NCBI GenBank assembly: GCA_029260735.1
Contig: JAJDCR010000042.1
Span: forward strand, 1-64,000
Direction of reading: 5' to 3'
Length of the DNA stretch: 64,000 nucleotides
Origin: Planctomycetota bacterium
GTDB lineage: Bacteria; Planctomycetota; Uabimicrobiia; Uabimicrobiales; Uabimicrobiaceae
Shown one piece after another: positions 19,501 through 26,882 of this stretch. Numbering within the stretch: the first letter of the stretch is position 1; each line of letters begins with the position of its first letter. The notes beneath the pieces are model-generated. The model was not told the origin of the DNA and made no database searches. It worked only from the letters and a program-made list of their open reading frames with translations. The translations under genes were made by a program, and so were the position numbers.

Positions 19501-20216
19501 TAGTCATTTCAAAACAGATTCAGGTTCAAAATGAGGCTAAACTAACACTACCTGGACAACTCAAATCTTCCAGCTCTCATTCTAGCCAGCCAGAGTTAGA
19601 AACAAAAGCTGCCATTAAAAGAGTTGGAAATAATCACAAGCTATACCAGAGGCTACTGACAAGGTTTATCCAACATTATTCCGGTTATATAACAGAAATT
19701 AACGATGCTTTTGATGAAAATAACTTGGAGGCTGCTGAAAATATGCTGCACTCTCTTAAAGGAGTAGCTGGAAATATAGGAGCAACAGAGCTTTATAACA
19801 AAATAAATGACTTGGAAGTTGCTCTTAAGACAAAGAGTGAATCCTACATACCTTACAAGGAAGCTCTCACCGATGCCTTTGAGCGTTTGCTCGTTTCCAT
19901 TAGAATTGCTATAAAAGAAAATAAAATTGTCGAGTCATCTTTGCCTGTACAACTAAGGATACAAGAAACACAAGCCGCCCCTCTCTTGGCCAAGATAGCT
20001 GAGTTATTAGAAAACTATGACACCGAAGTTCGAGATCATGTCGAAAAACTAAAAGGAGTGGTCACTACAGGTAAAGTTCTAAAAGAGTTGATTGTTTTCG
20101 AAAAAAAGGTTGCAGAGTATAATTTTGAAGAAGCTTTGGTCTATCTTTATAAGATGGCAGAAGGATTAAATATTTCCTTGGTCAAAGTAGAAAATGTCAG
20201 AAAGGATGTTTTATGA
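16548..20216 (+). CDS. Multidomain hybrid histidine kinase REC-PAS-GAF-HK-REC-REC-HPt
   Basis: 1222 aa. Order: receiver 1 (EDD; Asp near 60 in LILDYSLPD), PAS (about 145-265), coil, GAF (about 300-465), HisKA with His near 491 in NISHEIRTPMNAV, HATPase (NAIKYTNKG; DTGIGL; GTGLGLTIC), receiver 2 (about 725-835, degenerate: the acidic pair is IDKYEP, with MNWDIN at the Asp site), receiver 3 (VVEDNKLNQ; Asp near 923 in LMDIQMPG), and HPt with His near 1068 in LHSLKGVAG. This is a full BarA-like phosphorelay in one chain with an extra N-terminal receiver. No transmembrane segment, so cytosolic. Its stop overlaps the next start (ATGA). Confidence 0.95.
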   Translation: MDTNETLEEEISIIVIEDDPSLSRLMRRKLLQYGRPVERAYTGQEGIAIAKKIPKALLILDYSLPDMTAKEVIDTLTEKKCFHPFIIVTGDGDEIVAVNMMKMGAKDYLLKDSHLLGNLPRVVERAVKDYIREEKLQRTEEALRESERTLQEFLEAIPLGLFVVKSNGQPHYANSNAQSLLGKGIVDNNEKTYSTYLAESDELYPKSKLPINFALKGQKTTVDNVIVQHPDRKIPIEVWGAPVYDKNRQLKYAISTFMDITDRKKKEREIYLLNEQLEKRVISRTAQLLEMNRTLKNSESKAQLLKEIAIGSNDLDDFDEVFLQALKGITDYINWPLGHVTLLDQTLDLISANLWYSKYPENFKELEKLSSKVSLLGKMMIAQVISHKKPMWISDITEYKNAIDNQCLINLNVRTVFAVPLLINDRVVALLEIFSTQVEPYRDGVIELVSQVVTLLEIILNRKQVEREILTARKAAEEANQAKSDFLANISHEIRTPMNAVIGMTHLLEYTNLSEKQKDYQNKINQAAHHLLSIINKVLDFSKIEAGKLSLESIDFHLEKVLRKLFDFTLLKAQEKNLKVLLFLDPKVPLFLKGDPLRLNQILTNLVGNAIKYTNKGHIEISIEVVETTASELTLSFTVQDTGIGLTSQEITKLFKPFSQADTSISRKYGGTGLGLTICRQLVHMMEGEIHIESEKGKGSAFRFIAKFLLQNENEKKLQIPENLNSIKVLIIDKYEPTRNNLTKLFQSFGLETFSRNCEIEHLESRREDKFPYDLIVMNWDINEKNNTKLINQIRKNIPSQNQPAIILYNDCNLEDFNKEKKDIPEEAFLAVPFFPSALREMIITLFSNSKVFLKKSRESSSKKLSKKNLLHKAKILVVEDNKLNQEVIEELIKTIGGITTLVNNGKEAVETLKVSQFDCILMDIQMPGLNGYETTELIRKNGLCQKTPIIALTANIMEGDREKCLACGMNDYISKPLDIKKLYLVISKQIQVQNEAKLTLPGQLKSSSSHSSQPELETKAAIKRVGNNHKLYQRLLTRFIQHYSGYITEINDAFDENNLEAAENMLHSLKGVAGNIGATELYNKINDLEVALKTKSESYIPYKEALTDAFERLLVSIRIAIKENKIVESSLPVQLRIQETQAAPLLAKIAELLENYDTEVRDHVEKLKGVVTTGKVLKELIVFEKKVAEYNFEEALVYLYKMAEGLNISLVKVENVRKDVL

Positions 20217-21325
20217 TAGGTCAGAAGAAAAGCGTTCTCATTGTTGATGATATTCCCGATAATATTGAAGTGCTAGATGGTATTCTTAAATCAGACTATC
20301 AGATAAAAATATCAACAAGTGGTCGCATGGCACTAAAAGTTATCTTCTCGCAAACTCCGCCTGACCTGATCTTGCTTGATGTTATGATGCCAGATATGAA
20401 TGGCTATGAGGTGCTGGAAAAAATTAGAGGCGACGACAAATACAATGATATTCCGATTATTTTTGTAACGGCCAAAGGAGAAGTCGAAGATGAAACAAAA
20501 GGGCTAGCTCTGGGAGCTGTTGATTATATCGTAAAGCCGATAGATCCTCAAATTGTCAAGGCTCGAATAAAAACTCATTTAGAGATTAAACATATGCGCC
20601 AGGAACTCAAAGAAAAAAATGAGATTCTGGAAGCTACCATGCAATTACGAGAAGATATGGTTCATATGGTGGTGCATGATATGAGAAATCCTTTGCATCG
20701 TATTAAAGGATTTTCTGAGCTACTTCAGATAATGAATGTCCTCCCCCTAGAGTGCGAGTCGTATCTCGAAAAAATTGCTACAGCAACACTAGAGTTAGAA
20801 GACTTTGTCAACAACATGCTGACATTAGCTAAGACAAAAAATAAACAATTGCAGTTAAATTCTACTCCGACTAATGTTAGCGACTTGTTTGACAAGGTAG
20901 AAAAAATGCATAGCTATAGTCTAGAATCTAAACAAATTTCTCTGGTTAAAGAAGTTCCAGAAGAGAACTCTTCAATCTTAATAGATAAGACCTTGTTTGA
21001 AAGAATTATAGATAATTTATTAAGCAACGCAATCAAATTTTCTCCGGCTCATAGTACTATTACTTTAAGACTAGAATACCCCCACTCGACCTCATCTTCT
21101 TTTGACTCTATCTGTGTTCAAGTTATCGATGAAGGAATTGGAATTTCTGAAGAGCAAAAAGAATACATATTTGAAAAGTATGCAACCCTAGAACAAAGCA
21201 ATAAGAATATTCCCCAGGTAGGACTGGGATTAGCTTTTTGCAAAATGGTTACAAAAGCCCATGGGGGATGCATTTCTGTTATGCAAAATGAACCTCAAGG
21301 CTCTATCTTTACCATAGAAATCTAG
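20213..21325 (+). CDS. Receiver-histidine kinase hybrid (REC-HisKA-HATPase)
   Basis: 370 aa. N-terminal receiver (VDDIPDN; Asp in LLDVMMPDMNG; VTAKGE; KPIDP), a short coil, then HisKA with His in MVVHDMRNPLHR and HATPase with DNLLSNAIKFSP, IDEGIGIS and GLGLAFCKMV. A kinase whose activity is controlled by its own N-terminal receiver. It overlaps the upstream hybrid kinase by 4 nt, so the products are made together. It could take phosphate from the upstream HPt domain; that link is inference from order. Confidence 0.94.
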   Translation: MIGQKKSVLIVDDIPDNIEVLDGILKSDYQIKISTSGRMALKVIFSQTPPDLILLDVMMPDMNGYEVLEKIRGDDKYNDIPIIFVTAKGEVEDETKGLALGAVDYIVKPIDPQIVKARIKTHLEIKHMRQELKEKNEILEATMQLREDMVHMVVHDMRNPLHRIKGFSELLQIMNVLPLECESYLEKIATATLELEDFVNNMLTLAKTKNKQLQLNSTPTNVSDLFDKVEKMHSYSLESKQISLVKEVPEENSSILIDKTLFERIIDNLLSNAIKFSPAHSTITLRLEYPHSTSSSFDSICVQVIDEGIGISEEQKEYIFEKYATLEQSNKNIPQVGLGLAFCKMVTKAHGGCISVMQNEPQGSIFTIEI

Positions 21326-21453
21326 GAAAAGGATTTTATTGGCCATTAAGGTTTTTGATGGCTGAGTGGGGTAGGTTTTTGTTTTTAGCCTGAAAGGCTT
21401 ATAGAACCTAGCCCAGGGCGTTACCCTGCATGTGCCAACTTAAGCCGTAAGTT

Positions 21454-21664
21454 AGAAGGCGTAGCGGACAACCACAAGGGCCCTGCAGGCAGGCCCTTGC
21501 TGTTGTCCCTACAGGGATATCTACTTGACAGGAAATAATTTACCGCTTGTATTGGCTAGTATATTGATCGATTTCATTTACCTGAATTTGTTCCTGCGAT
21601 GATCTGTAGGGACAACTACGAGGGCCGCCTGCAAAGGCCCTTGTGGTTGTCCGCTACGCCTTCT
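21454..21664. repeat. 61-bp inverted repeat pair, each arm itself palindromic
   Basis: Arm 1 (21454-21514) and arm 2 (21604-21664) are inverted copies starting AGAAGGCGTAGCGGACAACC, separated by 89 bp. Each arm also folds on itself: GGACAAC..AAGGGCC faces GGCCCTTG..GTTGTCC around a TGCAGGC-like centre. This looks like a REP/MITE-type intergenic element. The GC-richness contrasts with the AT-rich surroundings. Confidence 0.85.
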
Positions 21665-21750
21665 AAAACCTGACTTTTAAGAAAACCATCCCTCCCCTTG
21701 CATCTTATTTAATTATTTAAATAAGATTCCTTCTTTATTCTTCATCCTTT

Positions 21751-21787
21751 AATTCTGTTGAAAACGAGCATAAATTCTAGTAAATTA
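21751..21787 (+). promoter_or_regulatory. Copy C of 37-bp dispersed motif, likely promoter of the 2-epimerase gene
   Basis: TTGAAA (21758-21763), 17-nt spacer, TAAATT (21781-21786). Two AATTCT boxes 22 bp apart (about two helix turns). Predicted start site about 21793, some 33-45 nt before the ATG of the 21826 gene. Confidence 0.6.
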
Positions 21788-21825
21788 CCATAAATACTCC
21801 TGTAAAGATTAACCCTCTACTAAAC

Positions 21826-22902
21826 ATGGTTTCTTCTATGAAAAAAATCAGTTTTGTTATTGGCACTCGGCCCGAAGCCATCAAGATGGCGCCTGTTATC
21901 TGGGAATTACAACATCTAGATCAGTTTGAAACGGAGCTGGTTTTAACCGGACAGCATGAAGATTTAGGAGAAACCATCCTAAAAGACTTCAATATAAAAG
22001 CGGATATACAACTCAAATTAAATAGAGCATCTAGTCGTCTTAATGTGTTGACGGAAGAGTTTTTTAAGGAGTTTATGAAGTTTACCCAGCAAGCCAGCCC
22101 TCCTAATCTGGTTCTTGTTCATGGAGACACGGCCACAGCCTACTTGACCAGTATGTACTGCTTTCATGAAAAGCTCAAAATAGCACATGTCGAAGCAGGG
22201 CTCAGAAGTGGTAACCTCTACTCGCCATTTCCAGAGGAGTTTTACCGCAGATCCATTAGTAGTGTGGCTTCTTTGCACTTTGCTCCTAACCAACAGGCTA
22301 TAGATAATCTTTTAGCAGAAAACATATCACCTGAAAAAATATTTCTGACGGGAAATACAATTCGCGATGCTGTTTATCTTAGTTTGCGTGGCAAGACAGA
22401 GATGGAAGTGAAAAAGCAAGTCTTGTTTACTTGCCACCGAAGAGAAAATATTGATCATTTAGAAGGCTATTTTAAAGTCCTTGCCAAAATTGCCTTAGCT
22501 TTTCCCGACTATAACTTTTTCTATCCCGTGCACCCCAATCCTGCTATTTTAAAAATTTTAGAAGAAATCGGGGAACTACCTCAGAATATCAAAAAAATTG
22601 ATCCTCTAAGCCACCATGACCTCATAGATCTTTTGGGACATTCGGCCTTGGTCATTACCGATTCTGGAGGTATCCAAGAAGAAGCCGAAATACTCTCCGT
22701 TCCTTCCATTATTATTCGAGATAACACAGAGAGAGAAATTGAAGACGAGGACTCTGCTTTGGTCGGTGGTAATTTAGATTTAATGGAAGAGAAAGCAAAT
22801 CTCATATTAGAAAAAACTACCATTGGGACTCGCAAACTAGGACAGACATTGCATGGGCCATCTGCTCTAATCCGCGATGTCGTTAAAAATTATCTTTCCT
22901 AG
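21826..22902 (+). CDS. wecB: UDP-N-acetylglucosamine 2-epimerase (non-hydrolysing)
   Basis: 358 aa of the WecB/MnaA family, which interconverts UDP-GlcNAc and UDP-ManNAc for surface glycans. Motifs: GTRPEAIKMAP at the N-terminus, VHGDTATAYL, HVEAGLRSG with the FPEEFYRR partner, TCHRRENID, FYPVHPNP, and TDSGGIQEEAEIL. A second ATG at 21838 (MKKISFVIGTRPE) matches the usual family start equally well; no ribosome site separates them. It is followed 14 nt later by a PIG-L deacetylase, suggesting a shared sugar pathway. A second, clearly different epimerase lies at 51503. Confidence 0.93.
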   Translation: MVSSMKKISFVIGTRPEAIKMAPVIWELQHLDQFETELVLTGQHEDLGETILKDFNIKADIQLKLNRASSRLNVLTEEFFKEFMKFTQQASPPNLVLVHGDTATAYLTSMYCFHEKLKIAHVEAGLRSGNLYSPFPEEFYRRSISSVASLHFAPNQQAIDNLLAENISPEKIFLTGNTIRDAVYLSLRGKTEMEVKKQVLFTCHRRENIDHLEGYFKVLAKIALAFPDYNFFYPVHPNPAILKILEEIGELPQNIKKIDPLSHHDLIDLLGHSALVITDSGGIQEEAEILSVPSIIIRDNTEREIEDEDSALVGGNLDLMEEKANLILEKTTIGTRKLGQTLHGPSALIRDVVKNYLS

Positions 22903-22916
22903 AAAAGGCTATATCT

Positions 22917-23594
22917 ATGCAACAGTGTGATATTTTAGCGATAGGCGCTCATCCAGATGATGTTGAAATTGGATGCGGCGGAACCCTTGCAAAAATGATC
23001 AAAGCTCAGTTTTCTTGTCAATTGTTAGTCGTAACTTCAGGGGAAGCGGGAGGACATGGAGTAGAGCCCGCAGAGCTAGCAAAAGTAAGAGAAGAAGAGG
23101 CAGTTAAAGCTTCTAAAGTTTTAGGAGCAAAGGACATTCACTTTTGTCGGTACCCTGACGGACTTACCGGATATACTCATGAAATGAAATTACAAATCAT
23201 TCGCTTTATCCGCGAATTGCGCCCTAAGTACGTTTTTACCCATTCTGCCTACGATCATTTTCCAGACCATAAGGTGGTCAATGAACTTACCCTAAGTGCC
23301 ATTACGGCAGCATCTGGCCCGTGGTATCCTCAAGTTGATCTTCCTCCTCATTCTGTCCCCAATATTTTTGGCTATGAAGTTTGGAACCCGATCAATAAGT
23401 TCCAGCAAGTAGTGGATATTTCTGATTATATGGATCTCAAGTTAAAAGCACTCGGCTGCCATGTCTCTCAGATTAAAAAAATCGATTACACCCAAGCGGT
23501 CATAGGACTGGGAAATTACCGAGGAGTTATGGCCGGAGGAAGTAAATACGCCGAAGTATTTGATGTTATTAAGGTTTCTTCTGCCTTAGTCTAA
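22917..23594 (+). CDS. PIG-L/LmbE-family N-acetyl-sugar deacetylase
   Basis: 225 aa. Zinc-binding motif AHPDDVEIGCGG at the N-terminus, the TSGEAGGHG loop, a REEEA helix, and the distal metal/catalytic motif YDHFPDHK. Family enzymes remove N-acetyl groups from GlcNAc-containing small molecules, as in BshB (bacillithiol) and MshB (mycothiol). The length and the HPDDVEIG...DH layout fit the BshB-like branch. Following a UDP-GlcNAc epimerase it could act on an amino-sugar precursor. The stop codon lies within the repeat sequence at 23584-23674. Confidence 0.9.
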   Translation: MQQCDILAIGAHPDDVEIGCGGTLAKMIKAQFSCQLLVVTSGEAGGHGVEPAELAKVREEEAVKASKVLGAKDIHFCRYPDGLTGYTHEMKLQIIRFIRELRPKYVFTHSAYDHFPDHKVVNELTLSAITAASGPWYPQVDLPPHSVPNIFGYEVWNPINKFQQVVDISDYMDLKLKALGCHVSQIKKIDYTQAVIGLGNYRGVMAGGSKYAEVFDVIKVSSALV

Positions 23595-23674
23595 TAGTGA
23601 TAAAAGGTACAAATATTATTTTTAGTCTAATAGTGACCCAAGGTAGCGTTCACCTTTGGCTCACTATTAGACTA
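23584..23674. repeat. Three-copy direct/inverted repeat forming a long hairpin
   Basis: TTAGTCTAATAGTGA occurs at 23586-23600 and 23622-23636, and inverted (TCACTATTAGACTAA) at 23660-23674. Copies 2 and 3 form a stem of about 22 bp around a short loop. Copy 1 carries the stop of the PIG-L gene. No T-run follows, so it is a structured 3' end rather than a classic terminator. Confidence 0.8.
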
Positions 23675-23678
23675 AGGC

Positions 23679-23873
23679 TTAGAAAGGCAAAAAAAACAAA
23701 AACCAACGCCTTAACTTAATAACAGTGATCTTTGCCTTACAGGAATGACATATATGGCCCAAGAAGTGATCAACCCGGTTAAGATTATCAACAAAAACCT
23801 GCAAATTAATGCTTAGACTAGGATCTACGGAGATCCGGTATTGAGAATGTGCTTGATTTAAAATCGTTGCCAT
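23679..23873 (-). CDS. Doubtful small ORF with a CxxC motif
   Basis: 64 codons with GHICHSCKAKI, placed 7 nt after the stop of the minus-strand membrane protein gene, so it could be its downstream partner. I recognise no family. It may be a fragment of a larger zinc-binding protein or just an open frame; the nearby repeats suggest a rearranged spot. Confidence 0.2.
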   Translation of the reverse strand: MATILNQAHSQYRISVDPSLSINLQVFVDNLNRVDHFLGHICHSCKAKITVIKLRRWFLFFLPF

Positions 23874-23880
23874 AGCTCAA

Positions 23881-24411
23881 TCAGGAATAATTACGAAGGT
23901 ACTTCATGCTCATCCAAGAAAGGAATAGCAAACCAAGTTCCATAGTAATGGCGAGTCCAAAAATGACCCAACAAGGGCTAAGGAAAGACCCCCGCCACCA
24001 CATAGAGCCGAAAGTCAAAAACATAGTAAATACAATAGCCGGGATGACTAGCATAATATGAAATATTAAAAGGAAGACTCTACAGGCCTTTAGTTCGCGG
24101 AGATTCCAGGCGTAAAGTATAGATATTCCTATTGCTAGAGGTAAGAGGGCAATAAAGGTCCCCGGACTAGAAAAACGTCCACTAACACTCGCATCTATTA
24201 CTATCCACAAGGTAATCACAAATGGTAGTATGCCAATAGCCCAGTGGGAAAACGCAATCCAAAAACTTTTATTAAATTTTTGAAGTTTAGTTTTTACTTT
24301 TATTTTTATTCTTTTTGGACGTTCAGGTTTATCTTCAATAGCACATATTGATTTAATTTCTTCAATTTCTTGCCTTGTGAAAATTGTATTTTCTACTTCT
24401 GATTCTCTCAT
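23881..24411 (-). CDS. Small integral membrane protein, four TM helices
   Basis: About 176 aa from the internal ATG at 24411 (frame open to TTG 24480). A charged N-terminus (IFTRQEIEEIK, then a Lys-rich KIKVKTKLQK stretch) is followed by four hydrophobic helices (about WAIGILPFVITLWIVIDA; TFIALLPLAIGISILYAW; VFLLIFHIMLVIPAIVFTMF; CWVIFGLAITMELGLLFL). Family not recognised. Neither start has a usable ribosome site, so the true start is uncertain. It is transcribed opposite to its neighbours on both sides. Confidence 0.65.
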   Translation of the reverse strand: MRESEVENTIFTRQEIEEIKSICAIEDKPERPKRIKIKVKTKLQKFNKSFWIAFSHWAIGILPFVITLWIVIDASVSGRFSSPGTFIALLPLAIGISILYAWNLRELKACRVFLLIFHIMLVIPAIVFTMFLTFGSMWWRGSFLSPCWVIFGLAITMELGLLFLSWMSMKYLRNYS

Positions 24412-24536
24412 TCCTTTGTTTCTCAGTGATATGTCTTTACCTGTCTTTATAATAACATGGCATGGAAAAAACTTTAACAAAAATTTACTATAAGCTGTTT
24501 GCCGAAATGATTCTCCCTCAAATAAGAGTAAACTTC

Positions 24537-24573
24537 AATTTTATTGAAACTCAGCCTGAATTTTAGTAAATTA
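24537..24573 (+). promoter_or_regulatory. Copy D of 37-bp dispersed motif, likely promoter of the peptide-synthetase operon
   Basis: TTGAAA (24544-24549), 17-nt spacer, TAAATT (24567-24572). The predicted transcription start is at about 24579-24581, the same place as the ATG of the Nudix gene, so that gene may be leaderless. It is 35 of about 37 positions compatible with the shared pattern by eye and lies immediately before a six-gene-long transcript. Confidence 0.62.
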
Positions 24574-24580
24574 TCAAGAT

Positions 24581-25000
24581 ATGAAAATAAAAGAATGCTT
24601 ATCCTCAGTTGGCGTTGTCTATAATAGCAAAAAACAAATTCTCATAACTCAACGAAATACAGAGCCTTTCTACCAAAAATGGGTTATGCCGGGAGGAAAA
24701 GTTGACCAAGGAGAGACTCCTGAGAAGGCCGTTTTGAGAGAAGTTAAAGAAGAGGTCGGACTAGAAGGAACCGTGGGAGAGCTTTTAGCGAAAAAGGAAT
24801 TTCCTTTATCCGTTTCGGGTGAAATTCGGCAATATAGGGTCTATTTTTTTGAGGTGTTTCTAGAAAAAGAATTTGAGATTCAGCCGAATTTCGCGGAAGT
24901 GTCAGACTATGCTTGGGTAAGTAGGGATAGCTATGAAAGCTATGATATCGCTCCTCGAAACAAGGAAGTTTTGGACGCAATTTTCCTTAAGACACAGTGA
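24581..25000 (+). CDS. Nudix hydrolase (MutT-like)
   Basis: 139 aa with a complete Nudix box: G-KVDQG-E, then RE at REVKEEVGL. Short form with a MutT-like N-terminus (VGVVYNSKKQILITQRN) and 'YQKWVMPGGK', fitting nucleoside di/triphosphate pyrophosphohydrolases. No ribosome site is visible; the ATG abuts the promoter-like motif, consistent with leaderless translation. It sits 9 nt before the AsnB-type gene, so it is the first gene of the peptide operon. It may clean a nucleotide intermediate or simply be a housekeeping enzyme captured by the operon. Confidence 0.92.
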   Translation: MKIKECLSSVGVVYNSKKQILITQRNTEPFYQKWVMPGGKVDQGETPEKAVLREVKEEVGLEGTVGELLAKKEFPLSVSGEIRQYRVYFFEVFLEKEFEIQPNFAEVSDYAWVSRDSYESYDIAPRNKEVLDAIFLKTQ

Positions 25001-25009
25001 GTAAATAAT

Positions 25010-26872
25010 ATGTGTGGGATTGTTGGCTACTGGGACACTAAAGAGAGAAAAAAGCTAGAGTTGCCTCTTTTGAAAAAAATGCTCTCTCGGCTTGTTCATC
25101 GGGGGCCTGACTCTGAAGGTTACTATGAGAAAGGTTTCTTCTCTTTGGGGTTTCGTCGCTTAAAAATAGTGGATTTAGAAACGGGCGATCAGCCTCTTTT
25201 TAATGAAGATGCCTCCTTGGCTTTGGTCTGCAACGGAGAAATTTTTAATGCGCCCTTGCTTCGCCAAGAGATGGAAGATAAGGGACACGTTTTTTCTAGC
25301 CATAGCGACAGCGAAGTTTTGCTTCATTTGTATGAAGAATATGGCCGAGATTTGCTCTCGAAGCTCAATGGACAATTCGCTTTTGCCCTTTTTGACGTTC
25401 GAGAACAATCTCTTTTTTTAGCCCGAGACCATTTTGGAATTATTCCTCTTTTCTACTATTGGCTAGATGGAATTTTGATTTTTGCCTCCGAGATCAAAGC
25501 GATTTTAGAATGCCCCTGGGTGGAGCGAAAAGTCGATTTGACGGGACTAGACCAAGTTCTTTCTTTTCCGGGATTAGTTAGCCCAAGAACAATGTTCTCA
25601 GGGATATCTAGTATGGAGAGTGGACATAGTCTATTTATTTCTCGCTCTCTTTTCTCCAAGCGAATGTACTGGGATCTTTGCTATCCTTTGCCCGGTGAGC
25701 TTCCTGAAAAATCCGAAGTTTACTACCAAGAAAATCTAGAGCATCTTCTCAATCTATCTATTCAGCGCCGCTTGCAAGCGGATGTTCCCCTCGGGTCTTA
25801 TCTCAGCGGAGGGTTAGATTCTTCTTTGATTACAGTGCTAATGGAGAGACTAGCTTCTCGTTCCCAAGATACCTTTTCGATCCGTTTTCCTCAAAGAGAG
25901 ATGGATGAATCTTTTTACCAAGCCTTAATCGAAAAAAAGCACAAAGGAAAACACCACTCTCATCTATTTTCTCCCTCCGAAATCGTTGACATCTTGCCTC
26001 AAATGATTTGGCACTGCGAATGTCCAGTCAAGGAAACCTACAATGTTTGCTCGTGGCAACTGGCCGCGATGGCTAGAAAACAAGGAATTCCGGTGATTCT
26101 TTCGGGAGAAGGAGCAGACGAGCTATTTGCCGGTTACGTCGGCTATCGCTTTGATGTTCTCAGAGAAAAGCAAGATCCCGAGTATGGCCTGGAGGCTATT
26201 TTAGAGGAAGAGGTGAGGGAAGCCCTCTGGGGAGACCCTAGTTTTTTTTATGAGAAAAATCAATATGCTTGGCAAGAAGTTAAACGCTCCTTGTATTCCT
26301 CTTCGTTATTAGAGAATCTTTCCTCTTTTTCTTCTCTTCTTTTTCCTCTGGTCAAGAAAGAAGCTCTTCAAGGGCAAAATGTTTTACACAAAAGATCTTA
26401 CCTGGATTTTAAGCTACGTTTAGCCGATCATTTACTGGGCGATCATGGAGATCGCATGGCAATGGCCCATGCTGTTGAGATGCGCTATCCTTTTTTAGAT
26501 ATCGACTTAGTGGAGTTTGCCGCCCAAATTCCTCCTCGTTTTAAGCTAAACCAGTACCGCGAGAAGCATATCTTAAAAAGTGTTGCTCAGGGAATTCTTC
26601 CTTCTGAAATTATTGAGCGGGAAAAATTTGGCTTCCGGGCTCCTGGCACTCCTTACCTTTTGCAAGAAAAAAATGAGTGGGTTGAGGATATGCTTTCCTG
26701 GGAGAGAATAAAGCGCCAGGGTTATTGGAATCCTATCACCATTGAGCGTCTTAAAAAGAAATATGCCCAGCCCGGGTTTCAACTCAATACCCCTTTTGAA
26801 GACGATCTTTTAATGATCGTTTTGAGTTTCAACATTTTACTGGAGCAATTCACTTTACCCTGCTTTAGATAG
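25010..26872 (+). CDS. Glutamine-hydrolysing asparagine synthetase-like amidotransferase (NRPS operon)
   Basis: 620 aa. N-terminal glutaminase with catalytic Cys2 (MCGIVGYWD), RRLKIVDL, CNGEIFN and SDSEVLLHLYEEYG. C-terminal ATP-pyrophosphatase domain with PP-loop SGGLDSSLI and LSGEGADELFAGY. All catalytic features are intact, so it should make an amide from a carboxylate using Gln and ATP through an acyl-adenylate. Lying 9-10 nt from the genes on both sides inside a peptide operon, it probably modifies the precursor or product (amidation or, as in beta-lactam synthetase relatives, ring closure) rather than supplying cell asparagine; that is inference. Confidence 0.9.
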   Translation: MCGIVGYWDTKERKKLELPLLKKMLSRLVHRGPDSEGYYEKGFFSLGFRRLKIVDLETGDQPLFNEDASLALVCNGEIFNAPLLRQEMEDKGHVFSSHSDSEVLLHLYEEYGRDLLSKLNGQFAFALFDVREQSLFLARDHFGIIPLFYYWLDGILIFASEIKAILECPWVERKVDLTGLDQVLSFPGLVSPRTMFSGISSMESGHSLFISRSLFSKRMYWDLCYPLPGELPEKSEVYYQENLEHLLNLSIQRRLQADVPLGSYLSGGLDSSLITVLMERLASRSQDTFSIRFPQREMDESFYQALIEKKHKGKHHSHLFSPSEIVDILPQMIWHCECPVKETYNVCSWQLAAMARKQGIPVILSGEGADELFAGYVGYRFDVLREKQDPEYGLEAILEEEVREALWGDPSFFYEKNQYAWQEVKRSLYSSSLLENLSSFSSLLFPLVKKEALQGQNVLHKRSYLDFKLRLADHLLGDHGDRMAMAHAVEMRYPFLDIDLVEFAAQIPPRFKLNQYREKHILKSVAQGILPSEIIEREKFGFRAPGTPYLLQEKNEWVEDMLSWERIKRQGYWNPITIERLKKKYAQPGFQLNTPFEDDLLMIVLSFNILLEQFTLPCFR

Positions 26873-26882
26873 AAAGAAAAAA

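Larger units (their letters stand above)
21326..21825. other. 500-bp intergenic region with structured repeats
   Basis: Between kinase 20213 and epimerase 21826. It holds the 61-bp inverted repeat pair (21454-21664), a CCCAGGGCGTTACCCTG stretch at about 21413-21429, and copy C of the dispersed motif. No gene seen. Confidence 0.7.
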
